From NCBI RefSeq assembly GCF_003719335.1, contig NZ_RIAS01000001.1, forward strand, positions 124,001 through 188,000: a stretch of DNA of 64,000 nt, written 5' to 3'. This document shows positions 11,949-24,000 of this stretch, piece by piece. Under the pieces are notes generated by a model, which saw only the letters and a list, made by a program, of their open reading frames with translations, ran no database searches and was not told the DNA's origin. Numbering within the stretch: position 1 is the first letter of the stretch; every line of letters starts with the position of its first letter. Source of the stretch: Paenibacillus amylolyticus (GTDB lineage Bacteria > Bacillota > Bacilli > Paenibacillales > Paenibacillaceae). The position numbers and the translations under genes were made by a program.

Positions 11949-11992
11949 CCCTTAATGTCCTCCCCTTAAATCTATAGATAGCCGAATGAGCC

Positions 11993-12027
11993 CCGGAGAT
12001 CCCCTTTTCGTGCTAAGAAATCTCCGG
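11993..12027 (-). other. Inverted repeat between two NRPS genes
   Basis: Arms CCGGAGAT (11993-12000) and ATCTCCGG (12020-12027) are perfect 8-base complements around a 19-base loop. They sit in the 84-base gap between two co-directional NRPS genes. No T-run follows in the direction of transcription, so this is not a classical terminator. It could be an mRNA processing or stability hairpin; that role is a guess. Confidence 0.5.
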
Positions 12028-12032
12028 AATGC

Positions 12033-15000
12033 TCACAGCTTGTCAATGATATCCGTGATATCATCAAGTTCGTCCAACGTGAGGTCTGTATCGCTAAAGT
12101 CGCTTGGTGTAAATTCCTCGGCTTCACGAGTCATGCAATGTACAATCAATCTCTCCAGATTCGAACCGTAGCGGGCTACTTGCTCCATAGCTTCTCTCTC
12201 ATCTATTCTTGAAGGATCATAACGAAGGATCAATTGGAATTTCCCCTGATCGACCACACAGTTCCACTCTTCGAAATGCGACATTCTGTTAAGTGGACTG
12301 ATTAATTCTCCCATAGGCATGGATGATACGGCGAACGATTCGCCTTGGGAATCTCCTCCAAATTGCCCCAGATAATTAAAGACGATATCGGGATTATACG
12401 TCCCCCCCTCAAAAGTGAACCCGGTAGTCAGATATTTCAGGATTGAATACCCGCTCCCTTTGCCAGGGATACCACGAAGCATTTCTTTCGTATGACGCAG
12501 CGCTTCATTAAGTTCTTCATGAGCTGTACGGAGAAGCACAGGATAGATCGTGGTAAACCAGCCTACGGTCCTTGTGGTATCCACATGGTCCAGTATTCCT
12601 TCTCTCCCGTGTCCTTCAAGATCGATAACAACATCTTTTGCATACGTCATGGAGAGAGCCGTCAACAGAATATCCATGACTTCGGTGTGATACGCACGAT
12701 GAACTTCAGTCAATAGCTGGCGTGTTCTATATGGTTCCAGTTCCATAGTCACTGTTTTGCTTTGTTTGAGCAAACCAGGTTTATCACGATGATCGCATAG
12801 TTGTAGTGCTTCCTGATTTAGCTTGTGCCAGTAGGCTTGTTGACGCTTCACCTCTTCCGCCGTGGCTATGTTTTGAAGTTCACGACTCCAGAAGGCATAG
12901 GAATCCGTCTTCTCAGGCAACTTCACCGTCTTGTCCCCTAGGAGAATAGCTTGATACATGCAGTGGAAATCTTCCAGCAGAATTCGCCACGACACACCGT
13001 CAATAATAAGATGGTGTATTGCAATAAGCAGATGGTCTCCTTCAGGTGTTCGGAACACACCAAGCCGAATTAAGTCATGTTCCAGGTTCACCCTGGATTG
13101 AATCGCTGTGGCAATACGTTCAAGGTGGGCATCGTCCCAGTGAGTTTCTACTTCATGTATTTCCACAGGGAAATCCTTATCTTTGTCTATTGATGAAACA
13201 CGCTGTACCACGCCATCGGGTTGGATATCAAATCGGATACGTAATGCATCGTGGTGTTCATAAAGTTTATAGAACACCTCTTTTACCGCGTTCGCATCCC
13301 ACCCTTCTGGGTTGTACAACATCATCGATTGATTCCAATGATTCAGGTTGCTGTACCCTTGTGCAAAGAACCATTGTTGAATCGGCGTGAGAGGGATGTC
13401 TCCTTCAATGATGTCTAGTTGCTCTTTCCTCATTTCCATAGGTTCCAAAAACTCGGCACACTCGGCAATCGTCGGATACAGCATTAAATACTTGACCTGT
13501 AGTCTGACTTGATAACGAGTGAGTCTTGATGCAATCTGTATGGATTTAATGGAGTCCCCTCCGAGGACAAAATAGTTGTCATCGATTCCCACACGTTCCA
13601 CACCCAGTACTTCTGACCAGACTTGGGCCAAGATTTGTTCTTCTTGAGTTACAGGTGCGCGATAATCCCCTTTTATGCTATTCAGATCCGGTGCAGGGAG
13701 AGCTCCTCGATCCAATTTGCCGTTACGCGTTACCGGGAGCTTGGCAATCGGTACAAAATACGACGGAACCATGTATTCGGGCAAACTCTGCTGAACATAC
13801 TTTCTGAGCTCTTGTTCTTGGAATCCTTCCGCTGAAACGATATATGCACACAGATAATGTCCTGTATTGTCCTGTCGGGGAACAACGACCACTTCCTGTA
13901 CATCAGAATGTTGTATCAGCTTAGACTCAATCTCTCCTGGTTCAATTCGGTGCCCGCGAATTTTGACCTGATGATCGATCCGTGTAAGAAATTCAATACA
14001 GCCATCAGGCATCCATCGAACTCTGTCCCCTGTTCGATACATTCGTTCACCAGGACAAAATGGATCTTCCAAAAACCTGTTCTGCGTCAGCTCTGCATCC
14101 CCGACATATTTCTCTGCTACACCCTCACCGGAAATGTACAATTCGCCGGCTACACCGACAGGTAAAAGCTGGCCTTGCGCATTGAGTACATAGGCTTTCG
14201 TATTATGAATGGGTCTTCCTATAGGAACCGAACTAAGCTCTGTCAAATTAGGCCCGACATTATATGTCGTTGCAAAGACCGTTGTTTCAGTCGGACCATA
14301 CCCATTCGCAATCCGGTCGTCTCCCAGATATTGATGAGCTTGCATAACATGCGATTTGGAAAGAGCCTCTCCTCCAACGAATAGTCGATGCACATATTGC
14401 AGACTAGTGACATCATGATCAACCAGCGCATTAAACAGTACACTGGTTACAAAGGCAGATGTGATCCTCTGACCCTTCATGATCGAGGAAAGCTTGCTGA
14501 TATCCAGCATGTCTTCTCTGCTGATCAGTACAAGCGTAGCCCCGTTTAATAATGCGCCGAAAATCTCATAGGTTGATCCGTCAAACGCATAATTGGAGAG
14601 CTGTAACATCCGATCCTGTTCACGAATGTCGATAAATCCATTATTCATTGCTGTCTTTATGACATTTCGGTGTGTAGTGACCACACCTTTCGGCAATCCG
14701 GTCGATCCCGAAGTATACATAATGTACGCTGGAGTGTTCGCTTCATCTGGTAATGTGCTTGAACTACCCTCGTATTGAACAGATAATATATTTTGTTCTA
14801 ATAACGTGCGACTGGATTCTTCTAACGGAACCACGAACCCTTTGAACCCAGGGAGAGGTCTTTCCGTTGGAGCAACGAGCATATTTGCATGACATTGTTC
14901 CAACATATAGATCATTCTCTCCGGTGGATGGGAAGGATCCAGCGGAACATATACGCCCCCTGCTTGCAAGATTCCCAAGATCGACACAATCATGTCAATT

Positions 15001-18000
15001 GAACGGTCTGCCAGCAATCCAACAGCATCTCCACGGCGCAAGCCACTCTGCTCAAGATAGGTTGCAAGCTGACAGGCTTTCCGGTAAAGCTCCTGATAGG
15101 TTAGCGTCTCCCCATAAAAGTCCAACGCCGTTTGATTGGGACGAAGCGACGTTTGGATTTCAAACAACTGACTAATCGTTTGATCACGCGGATACTCTGC
15201 ATAAGTGTCATTAAACTGCCCCAATATCTTCTGCTCTTCCAAGTCAGTAATCAGCCTGATCTCGTCGAGTAATATGTCTGGAGAGCTAGACATTTGCCTT
15301 ATCACATGCTCATAATGAAGCGCCATATTTTCCATCTGAGAATGTTCGTAAAGGTCTGTCGCATATTCTATGGTCAGTTTAAGAGATTCCTGATTCTCGT
15401 GAACTACCCACGTCATATCGAATTTAGAAGTGTTACTTGTCCAATCCAGAGGTTCAATTTGCAACTCTTGCAGTTCTACCGTTCGGGGTTTGGCATCCTG
15501 TAGAACAAACATGGTGTCAAATAAAGGATTGCGCTCTGGATCTCTTGCGATTTGCAGCTTCTCAATCAGTTCATTTAATGGGTACACTCCGTGCTCATAA
15601 GCCAGCAACGTGTTTCTGCGCACATGACCGATCCACTCACGAATTGGAAGATCACCACACAATTCTTGTCTTAGCGCCAAAGTGTTCACGAACATGCCTG
15701 TAACGGAAGAGATATCCGTATGGGTTCTTCCCGCAAAAGGAATGCCCACTACAATATCCTTTTCCCCGGTGTACTTGGACAAAAGAACGTTGTACGCTGC
15801 CAACATCACCATGAAAAGTGTGGCATCTGTCTGTTGCGCCAACTGTTTCACTGCACTACTCAGCTCAGTACTCAGTTCAAACGTATGGGAAGAACCTGTA
15901 AATTGTCTCCTGCTTGGACGACGTCCCTCTGTGAGGATGTCCAATACGGTGACGTCTTTCTCGTACCGCTTGAGCCAGTAATCTTCACTCGTCAGGTAGG
16001 AGGACTTTTTCTTTTGTTCATTCATCCACACCGTGTAATCCTTATATTGAACTGTCATCTCATCAAGAAAATGTCCCTGGTAGAGCTGAATCAGATCCTG
16101 ATACAGAATTCCGGTCGTCACTCCGTCGGACACAATGTGATGCATGTCCATGACCAACACATATTCTCTGTCTGAAAGTGCGCATAAACCTGCTCTCATA
16201 AGCGGTGCACATCCAAGATCGAAGGGCCGGACAAATGTGCCAATATACCGAGCAATCTGTTCATCCCTCTCAAGAACTGCAAAAGTTTCAGGTTCGGCAC
16301 TGTGTTCCAGTTTCCAATCCATGTCTTTCAATTCATGAATGAGCTGTCTCAGTTCACCGTCAACCATTCTGAAGGAGGTTCTTAGCGATTCATGCCGACG
16401 TATAAGTCCTTTAAGCGCAAGCTCTAACCGGATCACATCGGGTTTACCATTTATCTTCAGTACCATGGGCATGTTGTAACTTGTGCCGGTATCCTCGAAC
16501 TGTTCAACCAAATATAATCTCTTCTGTGCCGACGATACGGGATAATCCTCTTGCTTATTGACACGCGGGATACGAGCATGATTCTGCTTATCTCCTTGGT
16601 CAATCGATGTAGCCATCTGTTTCAGCGTTGGAGCATCAAATAAATCCGGCATGCTTAGTTTGATGCCCCATTTCTCCTGCACTTTTGCTATGAGTACCAT
16701 TGCTTTTAGGGAATGACCACCCACTTCAAAAAAATGATCATGCAAGCCCACTTGTGTATGGTCGAGAACCTCAGTCCATAATTGCGCCAGTTCCTTCTCC
16801 GTATGTGTTGAAGGAGCCACATAATGTGAAGACGATCTTGCAATGTCGGGTTTAGGCAACGCTTTTCGGTCCAGCTTCCCATTCCGTGTAAGCGGTAAAG
16901 ATGAGAGCACGACGAATACGGATGGAATCATATACTCAGGAAGTGTTTCTTTTAAAATTTTTCTCCAGTTTTCGGCTTGATGTTCGTTTTTCATTTCATG
17001 TTGGGCAAGTACACTTGCAGAATCAATTACAACATACGCCACCAACATGGAATGCCCCTGGTCATCCCGATGTGCAGTGACTACAGTTTCGTTGACCTCT
17101 TGTAGAGCAAGAATGCGATCCTCGATCTCTGCCAGCTCAATCCGATTTCCACGAATTTTTACTTGCTGATCCAATCTTCCCAGATATTCTATGGTGCCAT
17201 CCTTTAACCACCTTACGAGGTCCCCTGTGCGATAGACTCTATCTTCGCCTTCCACGTGCCGGGTTAAAAACCTCTCTTCCGTCAACTCCGGTTGATCCAA
17301 ATATCCGGCAGCCAGACCCTCGCCTCCGATGTACAATTCTCCAGGAACCCCCACAGGTTGGGGCTGACCCCATGTATTCAATACATAGAGCCTTGTATTA
17401 TGAATAGCTCGGCCAATGGGAACACGCCCGGTTTTCCTTACCCTCTCATCAATAGGGTACGTTGCTGCAAACACGGTCGTCTCGGTCGGGCCATACCCAT
17501 TTACAATCCGATGTTCTCCCAACACATCCAGTGCTTTAATGACATGCTTCACCGAGGCTGCTTCGCCCCCGATAAACAGTTTCCTCATACCACGCAGGCT
17601 GTGTACGTCATAATCAACTACCGTGTTGAACAGAGAGGTTGTCATGAAGAGACTCGTGATCCTCTCTTGTCTTAATGTGCGTGTAAGATACGACACATCA
17701 TAAACGTGTTGATTAGGCATCAGCACGAGCGTTGCTCCATTCAGAAGTGCTCCAAAGATTTCATATGTGGCGCCGTCAAATGCATAATTGGACAACTGTA
17801 ACATCCGGTCCTCTCGCCCAATTTCAACAAATCCGTTATTGATACAGGTTTTCACTACATTGCGGTGACTCGTAACCACGCCCTTGGGCATTCCTGTAGA
17901 ACCCGAAGTGTACATGATATAGACTGGCTGCTCTGCTGAATATGAGATGGATGTATAAATCGAACTCCCCTCTGCATAGACTTGTGGTTCGAGCAGCGGG

Positions 18001-21000
18001 ATGATTGTTCCCGTGTAGGAATCCAGAGCCAGATCTTGCTCCATAATGAGCCATTGCGCTCCACTATCCCGTAAAATGTAAGTTAGTCGCTCTTCCGGGA
18101 ATTGGGGATCGAGGGGGACATACGTTCCTCCTGCTTTTAATATCGCCAGAATGGCAATGATCATCTCCGGTTTACGATGTGTTAATAGTCCAACACAGTC
18201 ACCAGACTTAATTCCACGTCGTTTAAGTAATGCCGCCATCCGGTTTACACGTTCGTTCAGTTCACCATAAGTCACCATCTCTGTACCGTACAAAAGCGCC
18301 TCGTGTTCAGGTTGCTCTGATACCATGAATTCAAATGCATCCGTCACAGTCCAGTCTCTTGGATATTCAGCATCGGTTTTATTAAGCTCTCTAAAATACT
18401 TTTTTTCTGACGGGGTAAGCAGCTCCAGCTCCCGAAGTTTCGTATCCATGCTATTCAATAGTTGTTCCAATAAATGAACATAATGACGAGTCATTTGTTC
18501 AATGGTAACCCGATCCCATAGATCTGAACTGTATTCAACCTCAGCCACGAGTTCATCCCCGTCTTCATGCCATACCCAGGACATATCGAATTTGGCCTGC
18601 TGTCCGTGCCAATCCATCTTGCGAACAGATATATCCTGAAGCGTTTTGACAGGAAGCGTCATATCCTGCAATACAAACAGTGTGTCAAATAAGGGATTTC
18701 GGTTGGGTTGAAAAGAAAAATGAAGTTTGTCCAGTAGATCACTGAGAGAACATATGCCTCGTTCATTGACTGCTAGCATATATTTTTTGACATGTTGGAT
18801 ATAATCACCGACCGTCAGATCAGAAGCCGGATTAAGCTTCAAAGGTAGCGTGTTTACAAACATCCCCACAATGGGCTCCACATCTACATGTTCTCGTCCG
18901 GCTATCGGTACCCCTACGGTGATGTCTTCTTCACCCGTATATTTAGATAACATCAGGCCATACACTGATAAAAGAAGGATGAATGGAGTAGCACCGTAAC
19001 CGGCAGCTGTTCTTTTTAATTCCTGCACCTTTTTACTCGGCAAACCAAATGTATAGGATTCCCCCCGGTACGATCTAATGGCAGGACGGGCACGATCCAT
19101 TGGAAGTTCTGCCGAACTCTCGAATTCTGAGTACTGATCCAACCAGAACTGTTGTGCTTCCTCATAGGTACTGCTCGTCTGCTGGTTCTGTTTCCACATT
19201 ACATAATCCTTGTAATGGACACGTATCGGATCAAGTTCCCGTACCTGATAAAGATCAAACAGTTCATCGTATATCAGTTGAGTAGACACCCCGTCAGAAA
19301 CAATATGATGTGTATCCAGCGCCAATACATACCGTTCCTTATCGATTCCAATTACACTTGCCCTGATCAGCGGTGCTTCTGCCAAATCAAACGGCTTAAC
19401 AAAAGTGGACATTACGCCAGACATTGGATATGTTTCAGTTCCATCCAATTCCTTGATCGAGGACTCCAATGAATCCATAGTCCACCTTTCAAGCTTCCAT
19501 TCCACTTCTTCTATTGAATGAATCCGTTGAACTAATTCGCTTTTCTCCATAACAAATGAGGTACGCAGGATTTCATGGCGTGCGATAAGCCGTCTAAAAC
19601 AAGCTTCCAGACGAGCGGTGTCCAATGCTCCTGATATTTCAAATAACATCGGCATGTTATAACTTGTTCCACTGGTTTCATACTGCTGGGCGTAGTAGAT
19701 TTGCTTCTGAACCGATGTAACAGGATAGGATTGCATCACTGGAGCCGGATTAATGGCTTTATATTGATTTCGAGCGGCCTTCTGAATCCATCCAGCCATG
19801 TCCCGAAGAATTGGGGTCTGGAATACATCCAGCAAGGTAAGTCTGACCTCAAGTTCCTGGTGGATCTTGCCTATTAGTAACATGGCTTTCAGAGAGTGTC
19901 CGCCCAATTCAAAGAAATGATCCTGTATGCCTATCTTCTTAATGCCTAGAACGCTTTCCCATATCTCTATCAAGCTCTGTTGGACTGGATTCTCTGCTGG
20001 AACATATTGCTGACCTCGTACAATTGTCGGCTTCGGAAGTTTCTTTCGGTCTATCTTTCCATTCGAAGTAAGCGGTATCTCATTCAAAATGGAGAAGACG
20101 GTTGGGACCATATATTCAGGCATTTGTTGCTTGAGTTCCTGCTTCCACATCGTTACCAGTTCTTGAAAAGACTGCTTCGCTTCTCCATCCTGAAGTACAA
20201 TATACGCGCATAGATAGGAGTGACCCTGATCATCACGATCCGCCATCACTATCGCTTCATGGATACCTGACAGCTTGCGCAGGCGCCCCTCTATCTCCCC
20301 TAGTTCGATCCGATTGCCACGAATCTTCACTTGCTGGTCTATTCGATCAATGAATTCGAGATTTCCATCTGGCAACCATTTAACCCAATCTCCAGTCCGA
20401 TATAGACGTTCTCCCGGAACAAATGGACTAATTATAAATTTGTCACGGGTGAGCTCCGGTTGTCCCAAATATCCTTGGGCAAGTCCTGGACCACCTATAT
20501 GCAACTCGCCAGGAATACCAACAGGTAATTGCTTGCCTTCTTGGTTCAGCACATACACTTTTGTGTTATTCGTTGGCTGACCAATGGGAATGTATTCACC
20601 AGAAACGATGGAGTAGAATGTGGCAAATACCGTCGTTTCTGTCGGGCCATATACATGTATAAGTCTATGTTTGCCAAGCAAATCAACAACCTTTTTGACA
20701 TGAGTTCCGGATACTTTCTCACCGCCAAAGAGAATTTTCCTAGTTTTGTTCAAGCATGCTGGATCCAGATCTACCAGCGTGTTAAATAGGGCCGTTGTCA
20801 TGAAAGCAATCGTGATATGTTGTTCGCGAATGGCCTTGGCGAGAACATTCCCATCCAGCACCTCTTCCCGTTTCAACAACACAAGTCCAGCACCGTGTAA
20901 CAGTGCACCATAGATGTCGAACGTCGATCCGTCAAACGCATAATTGGATATCTGTAGCAAACGGTCCTCAGGGGTAATATCTACGTAACCATTATGAATT

Positions 21001-24000
21001 ACCGTCTTGATCACATTGCGGTGTGTCGTGATTACTCCTTTTGGAGTGCCGGTGGAACCAGAGGTGTACATGACATATAAGGGATCTTCCGGGCCAGGAG
21101 ACCGGTCATCTCCGCTGTTATTCATATGATTTCGGTCAAGCACCGGATTCCGATTGGACTCTTGTGCCCAAACATTTTCATTGAAAATCAGAACTTCTCC
21201 CTCATAGTGAGGGATCTGATCAGGATGATCTGCAATCAACCACCTTGCCCCGCTATCCTTCAACATGAATGTTTTCCTATCCGCAGGGAAGCTCGGATCA
21301 ATAGGGACGTACGCCCCTCCGCTCTTGACGATGGCGAGTATTGCAACAATGACTTCAATGGAGCGTTCCATAATTAGCCCGACACGTTGCCCAGCCTGAA
21401 CGTCCTGTGAAATAAGATATCGTGCAAGACGATTCACTCGTTCATTTAGCTCCCCATACGTAATACGGTATCCATCCATCTCGACAGCCGTATTCTCGCT
21501 ACCGAGCTCAACCTGCTGTTCAAACAGCTCAGCAACGGAAGCATCTTGAGGATAATCTGCAGCGCTGTTATTCCATACCTCTATCTGTGCCATGTCAGAT
21601 TCGGTTACAAGCTCCAGTTCCCCGATTTTCAATTCCGGGAACGCCACAATCTGCTCCAGTAAATGTACATAATGCTTTAACATCTGTTTTATGGTATGTG
21701 ATTCCCACAAATCCGTTCGGTATTCAACAGATAACGTCATATCATCTTTCGAATATGTGCAGACCCATGTCATGTCAAATTTTGATGTATGATGATCCCA
21801 CTCGGCATACTGGACCTCAAGCCCTGATATATGCTTCTCTGCTGGTACCTGATCCTGTAGCATAAACATCGTATCGAACAATGGATGCCGGCTGGAATCA
21901 AACGGCAGGGACAGGCGATCTATCAGGTCTTCCAGTGGGTATCGGCCGAATTGATAAGCTGCCAGCGTAATTTCTCTCATTTTCTCCAGATATACGCTTA
22001 CCGACAGTTCTGCCTTGGGTTCACTTCGAAGTGCCAGCGTATTGGCAAACATGCCTACCATTCGTTCATGCTGAATGGTATCTCTGCATGTGAAAGGAGT
22101 GCCCACTATAACATCTTCTGCCGCTGAATATTTGGACAACAGAATCTGATAGGATGCCATCATTAGCATAAATAAGGTCTGTTGATTGGTCTTAGCCGCT
22201 TCTTTTAATTGACTCACGAGTGCAGGATCTAACGTTACATTCACCCGACTTCCCTCGAATCTGCGGATCGGCGAGCGCAGATGGTCTGTCGGTATTTCAA
22301 GAACCGGGACTTCGGCCTGGTACAAGGACAACCAGTAATCCTGACTTATGCTGTATGCCTCTTGTTGAAGATATTTCTCCTGTTCCCATACAGCATAATC
22401 CTTGTACTGCACGCCCATGTCCGAAAGAGTCTGCCCCTGATATAATCGGACCCAGTCCGATATTAGAATCTCTATTGAGCGTGCATCCGAAATGATATGA
22501 TGCAGGTCAAGCAATAGCACATGAGTCTCCTCATTCATCCGAAGTAAACCTCTTCGGAACAAAGGGGCTTCTCCCAGATCAAATGGCCGGATGAATTGTT
22601 CAGCAAACGACTGTATAGCCGCTTCTTCCGTCCCTGCTAATGCGGCTTCTTCGACGCGCAAAGATTCCAGAGATATCTGATCAGCTCTGTGAATACGCTG
22701 CCGCAGTTCACCATGGTGTAACTCAAATGAAGTTCTCAATGTCTCATGTCTCTGAATCAGCATCTGCATTGATTTCTCCAAAGCATTTACATCCAGCTTG
22801 CCGTTTAATCGGAGCAGAAAAGGCATGTTGTAGCTTACAGCTGCATTTTCCATTTGCTGAACAATGTACATCCGTTGTTGAATGGAAGACGCCGGATACG
22901 TGTCCCTGTAGGATGCAGGCACAAGCTCCTCATCAGGCTGGTCTGTCGAGCGTGCTGTCATGATCCACATGGCCATCTCTCGAATCGTAGGCATGATGAA
23001 TACATCCTGTAGTGAAACCTTTACGCCGGTTTCCTTCTGCACTCTGGCCACAAGCATCATAGCTTTAAGTGAATGTCCTCCGATTTCGAAGAAATGCTCC
23101 TCTACTCCCACGCTTTGTATATCCAGAATCTCTTCCCAGATATGTGCTAATTTCTCTTCAAATACATTAGCCGGAGCGACAAAATGGTTGGTCTGTCTTC
23201 TCGTGGGCTTGGGAAGTGCCTTGCGATCGAGCTTACCGTTCAGTGTCATGGGGAAGCTTTCCAGTGTAACGAACGCATTGGGAACCATATATTCAGGCAG
23301 GGCCTGCCTCAGCTCTTTTTTCCAGTGCAATACAGGAGTTTTGTTGTCACTTGGGACGATATACGCGCATAAATAGGCATGTCCGTGCTCATCCTTCTCT
23401 GTCATGACCACAGCATCTTTGATCGATTCAATCCTGGATAGCCTGCTCTCAATTTCGCCAAGTTCAATTCGATTTCCACGAATTTTCACTTGCTGATCCA
23501 GTCTCCCCATGTACTCGAGATTTCCATCCGGCAACCAGCGAACGAGATCACCTGTTTTGTACATTCTTTTTCCAGAAGAACCGACTACAAAACTTTCTTC
23601 GGTTAACTCAGCCTGATGCTGATAACCTGACGCAAGTCCAGCACCGGAAATATACAACTCGCCGGGTACCCCAACAGGTTGAAGTTGTCCTTTTCGATTC
23701 ATTACATGAGCCTGGGTATTGTGAACAGGTCTTCCGATGGGAACTGTGTTATAATGCAGCAATTGTTGATTGACGAGATAAGTCGCCGCAAAAACGGTCG
23801 TTTCTGTCGGGCCATATCCGTTAGCAATCCGGTCATTTCCCAGAACCTGCAGAGCCTTCTCCACATGCTTTTTGGATCCAGCCTCTCCGCCAAAGAAAAG
23901 CCTTCTCACATGTTTCAAACATTGAACATCCCACTCCACAACGGCATTAAACAGTACAGCAGTCATAAAAGCCGAAGTGATTCGTTCATGCTCCAACGTA

